A stretch of DNA of 64,000 bases from Diadema setosum. Its lineage: Eukaryota > Echinodermata > Echinoidea > Diadematoida > Diadematidae. Shown here in pieces: positions 52,705-63,884 of this stretch; the stretch's first letter is position 1; each line of letters starts with the position of its first letter. The stretch spans positions 10,790,871-10,854,870 of the forward strand of contig NC_092704.1 of the NCBI RefSeq assembly GCF_964275005.1. The letters run 5' to 3'. Below the pieces are notes generated by a model. It made no database searches, was not told where the DNA came from, and was given only the letters and a program-made list of their open reading frames with translations. A program made the position numbers and the translations under genes.

Positions 52705-53364
52705 AAGCCCATAACAGGACCGGCGCAGCCTTGGGGGGGGGGGGGGGGGGGGAAGGGAAGCTTGGTGACCCCCCCCCCCCCACACACACACACTTTGCAG
52801 GGATCGGATGTCCCCCTCTTTTGCATGGAATAAGTTATAGTGGGAGGAAAGTGGCAGCAAAAATATGAAGACGTTTTGTTCTTGTTGCTTTTTTTTTTTT
52901 TTGCTTGTCAGATGACTTTCGGCGGAAAATGAGACCTTAAGAGTATGAAAACATTTTTCTTTTTGTTTTTGAAATATCTGTGAGAGGGAGCGGAACGACC
53001 GAACGGGGGGAGGGTGTGTATCCCTCTCCACACGAAGAAAATTTTGCATTTTCAGACCTGAAATTCAGCGATCTGGTGCACACTTTTGGTGAAATTTTGT
53101 TTTCTTTTCTTTAAAAAGCAATAAGAAAATGAAATATTCACAATATATTATTGAATGACTAAATCGTGGTATTTCAGCTCTTGCTCCGCCTGTGCGACAT
53201 CACTGTGAAGGCCTACTAAATAATGGGGCCTATCACCGGCGTAGACAGGATTTGATCTTTAAATAGGATGAGCGGTTATGTGCCACGGAGGGAGCGAAGC
53301 AAGCGAGGGGGGGGGGAGGGTATGGTAGGGAGGTTTCCCCCTCCCACGATGAAATCTTTTTGCA
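52705..53364. other. no gene; G and C runs
   Basis: G20 (52733-52752), C13 (52770-52782), a T run (52890-52902) and GAGCGAAGCAAGCGAG at 53291-53306, which foreshadows the tandem repeat to the right. Open frames are proline- or glycine-rich products of these runs. Confidence 0.5.
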
Positions 53365-54545
53365 TTAATAATTTAGACATTTTACAGTCCCAAAACTGCC
53401 GTTTGTAGCTACATTTTTCGCTTTGGAAACTAAGGAGGGCCGCACCGGGCGCAACTGCTGTCAATCACTGGCAGCAACATCAGGAGAATGGCATAGCAAT
53501 TAAATGCGAGCGAGCGGAGCGAGCGAGCTTGAAATTTTTGACATTTTACAGTCTAAAAACTGCCGTTTGTAGCTATATTTTTCGCTTTGGAAATTAAGGG
53601 GGGCCGCACCGGGCGCAACTGCTGTCAATCACTGGCAGCAACATCAGGAGAATGACATAGTGGTTAAATGCGAGCGAGCGGAGCGAGCGAACTTGAAAAT
53701 TTTTGACATTTTACAGTCCAAAGACTGCCGTTTGTGGCTGTATTTTTTCGCTTTGGAAATTAAGGGGGGGGGGGCACACCGGGCGCAACTCCTGGCAATT
53801 ACTGGCAGCAATATCAGGAAAATGGCATAACGATTACATGCGAGCGAGCGAAGCGAGTGAGCTTGAAAATCATGTTGATATTTTACAGTCTAAAAAATTG
53901 TCCTTTGTGGCTGTATTTTTTTGCTTTGGAAATTAAGGGGGGCGCACCGGGCGTAAACTGCTGGCAATTACTGGCAGCAACATCATGAGAATGGCATAAT
54001 GATTAAATGCGAGGGAGCGAAGCGAGAAAGCTTGAAAATTTTGACATTTTACAGTCTAAAAAACTGTCGTTTGTGGCTGTATTTTTTCGCTGTGGAAATT
54101 AAGGGGGCGCACCGGGCGAAAACTACTGGCAATTACTGGCAGCAGCATCAGGAGGATGGCATAATGGTTAAATGAGAGCGAGCGAAGCGATCGAGCTTCA
54201 AAATTTTGACATTTTGGAAATTAAGGGGGGGGGGGCGCACCGGGCGAAAACTGCTGGCAATTACTGGCAGCAACACAAGGAGAATGGAATAATGATTAGT
54301 AATGCGAGCGAGCGAAGCGAGAGAGCTTCAAAATTTTGACATTTTACAGTCCCAAAACTGCCGTTTGTAGCTATATTTTTCGCTTTGGCAATTAAGGGGG
54401 GCGCACGTACCGGGCGCAACTGCTGTCAGTCACTGGCAGCAACATCAGGAGAATGGCATAGCGGTTAAATGCGAGCGAGCTTTAAAATTTTGACATTTTA
54501 CACTCCAAAAACTGCCGTTTGTAGCTATATTTTTCGCTTTTGTTT
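53365..54545. repeat. tandem repeat, ~165-bp unit, 7-8 copies
   Basis: Each unit contains TTTGACATTTTACAGTC, then ACTGCCGTTTGTAGC, TTTTTCGCTTTGGAAATTAA with a G run, GCACCGGGCG, ACTGGCAGCAACATCAGG and GCGAGCGAGCGAAGCGAGCG. Copies start near 53378, 53538, 53705, 53876, 54043, 54202, 54338 and 54491, so the period varies from about 140 to 170 bp, mostly by changes in the G run and the GAGCGAGC part. No gene. Confidence 0.85.
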
Positions 54546-54613
54546 GTCCCACTTTTATGGGGGAACCACCCCCCCCCCCATCAACGCCTCTCCATAATAT
54601 GAGGGTGCTTTTG

Positions 54614-55189
54614 TTAAAGGACAAGTTCACCTTCATAAACATAAGGATTGAGAGAATGCAGCAATATTAGTAGTACACATCAGTGAAAGTTTCAGGAAAA
54701 TTGGACAATCGATGCAAAAGTTATGAATTTTTAAAATTTTTGTGTTGGAACCGCTGGATGAGGAGACTACTACAGCTTGTGAGTCATATGCGTACAACAG
54801 TATAAAGAAAATGTAAAGAAAATTCAACATATTTTCACTTTTTTCGCATAATAAAAGAGCACTTGACTTGCCTCTTTCTAAAGGCAGGGGGAATGATATT
54901 ACCCCAAACATATGTCGGTAACGAGTCAAGGGAATGTGTACTTTTTTCAAAAGATGAAATTTTGTGAAATTCTCTTTGTATTTTCGTTATATTGTTGTAC
55001 GCATGTGACATCTAAGTTATTCATACAATGCAGTAGTCTTCTCATCCAGTGGTTACTGCATTAAAACTTCAAAAATTCATAACTTTTGAACGGATTGTCC
55101 GATTTTCCTCAAACTTTCAATGATGTGTTCTGCTAATATTGCTACATTCTCTCAATCCTTATGTTTATGGAGGTGAACTTGTCCTTTAA
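54614..55189. mobile_element. TTAA-flanked MITE, copy 1
   Basis: The element body 54618-55185 begins AGGACAAGTTCACCTTCATA and ends with its complement; inverted repeats extend over about 130 bp (ATCAGTGAAAGTTT against AAACTTTCAATGATG, GTTATGAATTTTT against AAAAATTCATAAC). TTAA lies at both edges (54614-54617 and 55186-55189), as in piggyBac-type insertions. About 568 bp, no transposase. The copy at 60980-61535 is the same family. I recognise the sequence as common in sea urchin DNA (memory, not search). Confidence 0.85.
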
Positions 55190-56231
55190 GTGAAAGATCT
55201 GCTCCACACTCTTTGATAATTAGGGAAATATACGTCAATATCAAAAGTGTACAAAGTTTATCGAAAGGGATCCTGTATAGCAGAGCATTTGCATGTTTAT
55301 GATTGCAATACAACGATCTGGTGCATAATTCTGGCGATATTTGGACAATATTTTCCATTAAGAAAGTTCGAGATTTGTCCTCATCTCGGGAATCTATTGC
55401 TTGGGGGATAAATGATTTGTCTGCCTAAACACATCCGTATAGGGGCGGGGCAAATGCCCCTTTGCCCCCCCCCCCCCCCCCCAATAGATTCGACGCCCCT
55501 GATCTTCCCTGGGTATGCCCATAGATGTATCCCCCCATCCCCCCCCCCCCCCCCGGGATTTACGCCCATGCATGGTACCCCTCCGGTGCTTTGTTAGTCT
55601 AGCGGGCGACGTATTTTTAGCCTAAATCAGTGATTGGCAGTCAATAGAGGGCGCGACGATGTGGAAGTCAAGTTGACTAAAAATACGTCTAGTAAGAAAC
55701 CTCCGAATAGAGGCGTGGAACCGGGTGTGGCATGGCAGTTGTCAGTCGTCAACTCTCGAAGTTTTATTGGCTGAGCATCGGATGTCAATCAAAACACGTC
55801 GCAGAGCCCGAAGAAATGCTAGTCTACTCTCCTAGGTATACTACAGATAATCTTTCAATAAAAATACAGTTTGCCTGTCTCTTTCAGCTTACTACAGTAT
55901 TTTTTCACTCTTCTCCATTCTTTTTAAGGTGTATTACATTTTACCTTACTTCAAATAGAAAAGAATGATGGTAATCAGTGCAACTGACTTCAGTTGTAAA
56001 TCTATGAGGGTTTTGCACGTGGAAACTACGCCCAAATTACTGCCGAATGCAAACCTTCAATTATTGGAGTAAAGTCTACTTGATATATACTTTAATTGTA
56101 CGTTTTGGAAATATATCTGATATCACTACTCCCCTCTATCATTTTTAACCTTGAGTTACAATATATTTTTGTATCAAACTTTGTAAGATATTTGCTTAAC
56201 ATCAATAAAGCTGCCGTCAAGACATCAATCT
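55190..56231. other. no gene; C runs and a small inverted repeat
   Basis: C17 (55466-55482) and C18 (55533-55554 region) runs. A small inverted pair ACGTATTTTTAG (55605-55616) and CTAAAAATACGT (55675-55686) enclose ~58 bp. The rest is AT-rich and unrecognised. Confidence 0.45.
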
Positions 56232-56369
56232 CTATATCGGAGCACCGTAGACTTTAAACAGGCATTTTCTGTCGTGTTCAGGCGTGATCATACTGTCACG
56301 GAAGAACACGTCCGCGGTACATGGGCGTCCAAGAGGAAAACAAAAAGGAGCTGCGACACAAAAAGATTC
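56232..56369 (-). CDS. candidate terminal exon, unknown product
   Basis: On the minus strand an acceptor with good pyrimidine tract (GTGCCTTTGGCTTTGCAG) ends at 56370, followed by 45 codons ESFCVAAPFCFPLGRPCTAD then VFFRDSMITPEHDRKCLFKV and YGAPI and a TAG stop. The composition looks coding and has three cysteines. The plus strand of the same segment also has splice-like sites (GTCGTGTTCAG and CACAG|GTGAAC), so the strand is not settled. No family recognised. Confidence 0.3.
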   Translation of the reverse strand, partial: ESFCVAAPFCFPLGRPCTADVFFRDSMITPEHDRKCLFKVYGAPI

Positions 56370-57169
56370 CTGCAAAGCCAAAGGCACAGGTGAACTATGG
56401 TGCATCCTTTGCAATCATGAAATTACGAGATGCCATCTACGTGGTGCTGGCAACAAGTAATGATAAACCGATTCAATCTGAATCATATTTTATTACAATG
56501 CATATGAGGACATCTTTGTGGCCATTCTGTATGCATATTATGTATTGCTAAATTGAGTATCATCAACAAGCTAACAACTGTGGTAAAATACACATACAAA
56601 CACGCACGCACACACACACACACACGCACAAGACGTATTACGCAACTGAGGCACAACACGCAAGATTTGTGTCCATGTCCAAATCGCTAGAAGTGACACG
56701 TATGGCTCTGCTAAAGAGTCTTGTACAATTTTCGCCTGGAAGATCTCGTTTAGAGGTAAAGCGTGGTTGTTAAATTAACATTCACATGATTCGACCTGTC
56801 AGAAATAAATTATACTCGTATTTTCTGACAAGATTTAAGAAATGATTATGTTCCTTCGTGTCCTTTCTGGGATGCATCATTTCAAGGATCGTTAATCTGA
56901 TAATAAAATCAGGTTCGTTATTCCGAAAACGAAATATTCCTCTTTTAGTTACAAAATACGTTGATGTGACACCAATAATAAAAGGTGGAATATTATGCAG
57001 TAAAAATTGAACGAAAACACGCACACGTATTCATGCCTACACACGTGCACACACACGCATTTACACACACAAAGACAAGTATAATGACAAACATACACAA
57101 ACTAAAAAGGTAAAAAATAAAGCACTCGTGTATGTGCTGATAATCCCCTTTGAAATACGGCCAAAATCA
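56370..57169. other. no firm gene; one more possible exon on plus strand
   Basis: CA tract 56605-56632. Segment 56633-56755 reads TYYATEAQHARFVSMSKSLE then VTRMALLKSLVQFSPGRSRL on the plus strand and ends at a donor-like GAG|GTAAAG; it could be an exon but is unconfirmed. A single GTTCGTTATTCCGAA unit lies at 56913-56927. Confidence 0.3.
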
Positions 57170-59914
57170 TAGATCAGCCCCTTCCCACTCTCATAACTCA
57201 AATGCATCAGACATGCAGATGTAAACCAAGGATGACAGAAAAAGGCAGCAACGGTGACGAAATTAAATCAGCCCACAATGTGCTTATCTAATGCCTCAAC
57301 TTATTTTCCACTTTGCTTAGAGTAGCAAGCTTCTGAATGTGCTTTATCAAGACGTTTTGTCCAAGACACACTTGCTTTGGATTGCAGGGGTCAAATACCT
57401 CAGACAGTTGTAAATAAGGGGTGACGAAAGAAGGCGGCCACGGTATCGAAATCAATTCAGCAACAATACTCTTAAATAATCCATCAACTCGTAATTCAAC
57501 ATTGCTGAGAGTTGCATGCTTCTCAACGAGCCAAATCAAGACATCTTATCCAAGAGACTTGCCCTTTGGATTAGAGGCTCAAATACTTGATGACGTTGTA
57601 AATACAGGATGACGAAATAAGGCAGCAGGGTGACAAAATCGATTCAGCCAAAAATATGCTTAGCGAAGACATGAAATCATTCTGCCGCTTTGATTAGAAT
57701 TGCATGCTTCTCAATGTGCTATATCAATAATTTCTCTCCAAGTGGCATGAGCTTTGAATTAGAGGGCTGAAATGCATCAGACCAATGTACAGAAAGGGTG
57801 ACGAAAAAAGGCAGCAACGGTGACAAAATCGAATCAACTTACAATGTGCTATGGTAAAGCAATATCATACCACTTTGCTAAGGGTTACATGCCTCTCAAT
57901 GTACTATATCAAACAGTTTCTTTTTTTCCAGGACACATGTGATTTGGATCAGAGGGCTAATATACATGATGAGATGTAAATAAAGGGCGAATAAAAGAAG
58001 AAAGGAGAACGCTGACGAAATCGATTCAGGCAACAAAACGCTTGAATAATACATCAAATCGTTTGACTACTATGATCGGAGTTGCATGCTTCTCAGAGTG
58101 CTTTATAGTGCATCAAGAAGTTTCCCCCCTGTGACGTGTGCTTTGCATTCTAGGGCTCAAATACATGAAACTAATTGTACATGAAGGGTGGTGAAATAAG
58201 GCAGCAACGGTGTCTAAATCGATTCAGTCCACGATATGATTAGCTAATACGTCGAATTGTTCATTTTGTTCAGAGTTGCATGTATCCCAATGAGCTTTTG
58301 CTATGGGGACTCAAATACATAAGAAAGTTGTACATAAAGGATGAAGATAAATGCAGCAACTGTGAGGAAATTTTACTAATCCTAAATGTGGTTAGGCAAT
58401 ATATCAACTCGTCATACCACTTTGCTGAGAGTTGCATGGTTCTCATTGTGCTACAGCAAGACGTTTTCTCCAAGGGGCATATTGTGCTTTAGATTTAAGG
58501 GCTCAATTGTATCAGGGAGATGTAAATAAAGAGTGACGAAAACAGACAGCAACGGTGACGAAATCGATTTGGACTAAAATTTATTCAAGTACTACTCCAC
58601 TCTTTATACCTTTCTACAGAGAGCCGAATGATTCGCATTGTGCTTTATCAAGGCGTTTTTGTCCAAGAAGAGTGTACTCTGGATTTGAGGGCTGCGTGCT
58701 TCTCAATGTGCTATATCAAGAAATTTACAAAAGAGACATGTGTTTATATTAGAGGGGTCGAAAATACATGATGAGGTTGTAAATAAAGGGTGACGAAAAA
58801 GGCAATCAGGGTAACGGAAGCAAACAATGTGTCTAAATGATGCTTCAAATTGTTATATCAAAGTAGTTATTGTTCCATGCTTCTCAATGTGTTACATCAA
58901 GACATTTTCTCCCAGAGACATGCTCTTTGCATTCGAGGTCTTAAATACATGATGCCGTCTTACACGAAGGGTGACGAAAAAGGCGACAACGGTGACGAAA
59001 TCGATTTAGTCCAGGATATGATTAGCTAATACATCAAATTGTTATACAATTTTTACAGTTGTATATCACAATGTACCTTATCAGTATTTTTGTCAAGTGG
59101 CATGAGCTTTGGATTAGGCAACTAAAATGCATCAGAAAGTTGTACGTAAAGGTTGACGAAAAGTTAACCAGCTATGACGAAATCAAATCAGATCAAAATG
59201 TGGTTACGTAATATATCAACTCGTCACGCCACTTTTTTGGGAGTTGCATGGTTCTGAGTTTGCTACATCAATACGTTTTATCCAAGAGACGTATGTTTTA
59301 GATTAGAGGGCTTACATGCATCAGACAGTTGTAAATAAATAGTAACAAAAACAGGCAGCAACAGTGACGAAATCGAATCAGCTAACGTGTTAAGCAATAA
59401 ATCAATTCGTCATATCACTTTACTGAGATATGCATGCTTTTCAATGTCAGTAAATGTGCTTCATCAAGGTGTTATATCCAAGAGATGTGTCCTTTGGATT
59501 AGAGGGCTCAAATGCATCAGTCATTTGTAGATAAAGGGTGACGAAAACAGGCAACAGTGGTGACGGAATCGAATCAGCCCACATTTTGCTCAAGTAATAA
59601 ATCAACTCGTCATATCACTTTACTAAGAGCTGTGTGCTTCTTATTGTGCTTTATGAAGACATTTTATGCAAGACATGTGGGCTTGGATTAGAGGGCTCAA
59701 ACGCATCAGATAGTTGTAAATGACGGGTGACGAAAACAGGCAGCAGCGGTGACGGAATCGAATCAGCCAACAATATTCTTTATTACTAGTACATCAACTC
59801 GTTATATCGCTTAACTGAGGCTTGTATACTTCTCAACGTGCTATATCATGACGTTATATCAAAGAGAAAAGTGTTTTGGAATAGTATATGGCTCAAGTAC
59901 ATCAAAGAGTTGAC

Positions 59915-60460
59915 AAACAGGGGAAAACCCCACAACGGAGAGCTGTACGGTTCATATGCAGTTACTACATTATCCGCGATCCAGACTGTACCACGTGCAT
60001 GAGGGAGAAACTGAACTTGCCAACTCTTACCTTGGGATGCCAGGTCCGGAGATTAAAATCATTCTTCAAAGCGGTAGAGGGGTTGGTCCCAGCCCTACAT
60101 TCTGGAATTGTTTTCACTAAAGTAAGACCCAAGCGAAATATTACAGCAAAGAAATATAAAGAATGTAACGTCAGAAAAAAAAAAAGAATGTCGAAAATTA
60201 CGTTACAAATCAAACTAAATGTTACACACTAAGGCACTGTAACACATCAGTATACCGACCGAGTTTCCCTCTTTTTTGTGAAACCGATCCTGGTTTGAAA
60301 TTAACTTCCAGCTGAAGTCGTTAACAGTATATCAAGGAGGTTTTCAAAGCAAAGATTGAGCAAAGTCTTCTTCACTTTGACTACCAACGCTCCCAATGTG
60401 CCCTCTCTCACCCGGTGCCTTATACCGCAAGGTCCTGCACCGTACTACATCCAGAACCAG
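59915..60460 (+). pseudogene. C-terminal piece of a CR1-like LINE within the satellite
   Basis: Translation KTPQRRAVRFICSYYIIRDP, CTTCMREKLNLPTLTLGCQV, RRLKSFFKAVEGLVPALHSG matches the segment after the reverse transcriptase thumb (QRRAARF...LxxPxLxxRRxxxRLxxxYKxxxGL). Downstream, in another frame, EVFKAKIEQSLLHFDYQ corresponds to the last conserved block. It ends in A-rich sequence next to a satellite unit. It is too short to assign a clade firmly. Confidence 0.65.
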
Positions 60461-60850
60461 GAAGGATGACAAAAAAAAAAAACAAAAAAAAAAACAAAAA
60501 AAAAACAAACGGCAGTAACGGTGACGAAATTTAATCAAGCCCGATGTGTTTAGGTAATGCGTCAACTTGTAATACCACTTTGCTGAGAGTTGCAGGCTTC
60601 CAAATGCTCTACATCAATATGTTTTCTCCCAGAGACAAGTGTTCTAGATTATAGGCTCAAATACATGATGACAAAGTGAATAAAGGGTGACGAAAAAGGG
60701 CAACAGCGGTGACGAAATGGATTAAACCAACAATATGCTAAAATATTACATCAAATCGTTACACCAATTTGTTTAGACGTACAGGCTTCTCAATGAACTA
60801 TTTCAAAATGTTTTTGTCGCAGAGATATATGCTTTGCATTCGAGTTCTTC

Positions 60851-60980
60851 AAGGACAAGTTCACCTGACTAGACATGTGGATTGAGTGATTGCATATTGT
60901 TGGCTGAATCGTTTTTGTCATGTTGACTCTCTCATTTTCGTCACCCTATATGTACAACATGTACAACTGTCTCATGTACT
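60851..60980. repeat. MITE end plus inverted satellite piece
   Basis: 60851-60890 matches the end of the TTAA MITE (AAGGACAAGTTCACCTGACT). From there to 60979 the satellite unit appears in reverse (TTGGCTGAATCGTTTTTGTC, TTTTCGTCACCCTATATGTA, CAACTGTCTCATGTAC). With 61536-61620 this forms an inverted repeat around the MITE at 60980-61535. Confidence 0.7.
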
Positions 60981-61535
60981 TAAAGGACAAGTTCACCTTC
61001 ATAGACATGAGGGTTAAGTGAATGCAACAATATTTAGTAGAACACATCAGTGAAAGTTTGAGGAAAACTTGACAATGCGTTTAAAAGTTATGAATTTGTA
61101 AATTATCTGCACAATCACTGCTTCATGAGAAGACTATGATATCATAGAACCATATGAGGAAAATAATAAGAGAAAAACTTCGCTTTTTGAATAAAGTGCA
61201 TATTTCCTGGACTTGTTACTGACCTATGTTATATTTAAAGAAACATTATCCCCCTCGTCTTCTGAAATAGAGAAGTCGGTTGTTCTTTTGTTATGCGAGA
61301 AAAGTGGAAACATGTTTGATTTTCTTTATAAAATGTGCTGTTTTATATTGTTGTACACATGTGACATCACAAGCCATAGTAGTCTTGTCATCTAGCCATG
61401 ACTAAGCAGAAACTTCAAAAATTTATAACATTTGAACGGATTGTCCGATTTCCCTTAAATTATCACTAATGTGTTCTGCTAATATTGTTGCATTCACTTA
61501 ACCCACATGTCTATGAAGGTGAACTTGTCCTTTAA
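60980..61535. mobile_element. TTAA-flanked MITE, copy 2
   Basis: Body 60984-61531 (548 bp), same family as 54618-55185: AGGACAAGTTCACCTTCATA at one end, its complement at the other, TTAA on both edges (60980-60983 and 61532-61535). The middle shares words such as TGTGACATC and TTATGCGAGAAAAGTG (the latter in the opposite strand of copy 1). Inserted in satellite sequence. Confidence 0.85.
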
Positions 61536-61699
61536 ATACATGAGACAGTTGTACATATAGGGTGACGAAAATGAGAGGCAACAGTGACAAGATCGATTCA
61601 ACCAACAATATGCTTAAATAATGCATTAAATGGCTATGTATATTAAAAAGTTTTCTCAAAATTACAAATGCTTTGGATTTGGAGGACACGCATGATACA

Positions 61700-62131
61700 C
61701 ATCAACCAGGCAATTACAGACCTGTCTCCCTGACATCCGTGATGTGTTAAAAACATGAGCAGATGATATGTAAGCCTTCTTGCAACATTTGGAGAATCAA
61801 AACATCCCGTCGCCCTTTAATCACGGTTTTAGACTACTGATTGAACAATTGCCCAGCTCCTCAGAACAATAAATAAACGACCTACCAAATACTCTCAAGT
61901 CCCGACTCATTACGCCTTTTGGTAGATGACTGCCAATTAAAAAAAATAATAATAATAAGTCAAGTCTTAGCGTGATTATCTCAAGTTGCAAGATTTATTT
62001 CAACTGAAAAAAAAAAATGGGCATCCGACAGGGGAATGAGGCTCAATGGTGACAAATGCCAAGTATGAGTACTGACGACAAATCCTCATACTTGCCCCAG
62101 GCCACCATAAACAAAATTATCACTGAATGCA
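61700..62131 (+). pseudogene. reverse-transcriptase piece of a LINE, decayed
   Basis: Readable blocks: HQPGNYRPVSLTSVMC (RT motif), then INDLPNTLKSRL, and WASDRGMRLNGDKCQV, in different frames with several stops. The YADD box is lost. Orientation is plus. The block order (RT middle) lies downstream of the C-terminal piece at 59915-60460, so the two are not one collinear element. Confidence 0.7.
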
Positions 62132-62368
62132 ATGTACATAATTATGACCAAGAATGGATTTCTCAGGAGGTATCACTTTTCATGTGCTGATATATTGAAG
62201 TATACAAGGACACTTTATTACACTTGTCTGGGAAGAAGCGAAACTGAGCTTTCATCAAGAGAGAACATTGAACTTGATGATCTCACGTCTGAAGATGGCT
62301 CAGATGTTTGGCCTATGAACGAGTATGCTGATGCACAAGAAGGGAATAGTGACAGTGATGATGATTAG
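62132..62368 (+). CDS. candidate 3' exon with acidic tail, unknown
   Basis: The frame ends LGRSETELSSRENIELDDLT, SEDGSDVWPMNEYADAQEGN, SDSDDD and TAG at 62366-62368. Composition is that of an acidic C-terminal tail rather than simple repeat. AG acceptors are possible near 62197 or 62240. No family or upstream exon was recognised. Confidence 0.3.
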   Translation: MYIIMTKNGFLRRYHFSCADILKYTRTLYYTCLGRSETELSSRENIELDDLTSEDGSDVWPMNEYADAQEGNSDSDDD

Positions 62369-63616
62369 ATACGGGAGTAGATCAAGTTCAAGATACTTTA
62401 CTGAACCAAAGGCATTATCTACCATGTCCAGATGAAACAAAAGCCTAGCTTAAGTGCTTCAAAATATTTCTAAGATTTGGATTAGGGATAGAAACGACGT
62501 ACTATGTAGGTAAAGTACTATGAATTGTTGATTTACAAATTGGGTACAATAGTTATGATAAAACATGTAGCTAGACTAAACCATATTAAGTTTTAGTTTA
62601 TTGAGTAAGGCTTTATTGGTTGGGGCTTTTTTATACAACTGACCTACACAAATGCATCAAAATTCACATGATAATTCGAACATTTTTAAATCACTACTCC
62701 CAATGGTAAACATTTTTTTGTATTTCTGGATTTTATTGATCAGATCGAAGAACATCGTGCTTTTTCACAGGGTATATGACAAATACATTTTTGAAATCAC
62801 AAAACAAAAGTTTGATAGCATTCAATGATAGTAAAACTACCAGGCGTCTGATCCTTTTTTGGACTATAGTCTCTAATACACGTTAACACCAATAGTTCTA
62901 GAATCGTATACACAGAAAAACGAGGGGAAAAAATAAAAAGAAAAAAAATAGGCTTCAATGGAAATACCAAATATTACCAAAGACCAGACAAAACAAAACC
63001 AAAGGCGTAAGAACACACACTACAATCTTAAAAAAAAACAAAAGAACAAAAAAACAAAACAAAAGACAAAACAAAGGTACTATTCACCTAGCTCATTTAT
63101 GCACTCTCCGTAATTTCCTTTGTACGATAACATTATTATACACCCAGCCCTGGGCTGCAGATGCGAAGTCTCCTGTCCTTTCTCCCGGCATGGGGGGGGG
63201 GGGGGGGGGTATTCGACGCAGCAAATCTTTGAGGTGATAATGCAGGACAGAACAATTGTTTCATGAACATAAAATACCGTGAATGCCATGACAAGAGAGA
63301 GAGATGTAATGGTAAACATTGCCTTTAATGATCTGCATTGCCTCGTTACATGTTTTTTACTGCTACTAATAAACAGTATCCATCTCTTTGTGTTGGATAG
63401 GCCTACACAGCATTTCGATAAAATGTTTTTATAGTTTCTAGGATTCCTTTTAAATCATCTGCTCTTATCGTCAGGGTTCGCTCGCATCTTAATAAAAACC
63501 GTGTTTAATTGGTCTTCTTGTTTTTGAAGGGAATATAAGCAACATTATTATGAATTATGATCAGTGCACTTCAATACACAAGCGCTGCACTGGAGCAAAC
63601 TGCAACCCACTGGTAG
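62369..63616. other. no gene; possible LINE tail and G run
   Basis: GATCAAGTTCAAGATACTTT at 62378-62397 reads on the minus strand as AAAGTATCTTGAACTTGATC, like the tail of a CR1-type LINE pointing left; its body was not recognised. AAACAAAA tracts at 63030-63075 and a G18 run (63192-63209). Open frames here are low-complexity. Confidence 0.4.
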
Positions 63617-63884
63617 AATTGAAGAGTTTGTTCGCAAAAACCATAAGTTCATTTTTGAAGATTTTGAAGTACGGTCTCTGTCATAACATTGCATAAAGTA
63701 CAAAATAATGCCTTTTAAATGATTATATTGGTCACTACATTATAAAGGTACATTTTTGAAGTTATGGTCAAAAGAAGCAAACATTTTCCTATTATTCTCT
63801 TTATTTTTCTTGACCTTTAATCGCAACTATCTCCATTTGGCAAATATGGACTTATCGGTTTTTGCAAACAAACTCTTCAATTAT
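63617..63884. mobile_element. MITE with TTGAAGAGTTTGTT ends
   Basis: Left end ATTGAAGAGTTTGTTCGCAA then AAACCATAAGTTCAT; right end ATGGACTTATCGGTTTTTGC then AAACAAACTCTTCAAT. Arms of about 35 bp with 3-4 differences, total about 268 bp. No clear target duplication. Confidence 0.65.

Larger units (their letters stand above)
57170..61680. repeat. satellite array, ~188-bp unit, about 17 copies
   Basis: Consensus words in order: GGGTGACGAAAAAGGCAGCA, ACGGTGACGAAATCGATTCA, CAACAATATGCTTA, CATCAACTCGTTATACCACT, TTGCTGAGAGTTGCATGCTT, CTCAATGTGCTATATCAAGA, CGTTTTCTCCAAGAGACATG, TGCTTTGGATTAGAGGGCTC, AAATACATCAGACAGTTGTA. Starts of units (GTGACGAAA) near 57242, 57420, 57608, 57789, 57977, 58187, 58345, 58530, 58788, 58970, 59155, 59341, 59537, 59727, 60467, 60687 and 61562. 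Copies differ by perhaps 15-25 percent. The array is interrupted by a LINE piece (59915-60460) and by MITE sequence (60851-60890, 60980-61535). No gene in the units. Confidence 0.9.

Noticed and set aside
54633-54950. 105-codon minus-strand ORF as a small gene
   Set aside because: It lies wholly inside the TTAA MITE, and a similar partial frame appears in the second copy only because the sequence is shared.
57170-61680. Direct repeats as a CRISPR array
   Set aside because: Units are ~188 bp and contiguous with no unique spacers, and the DNA is eukaryotic.
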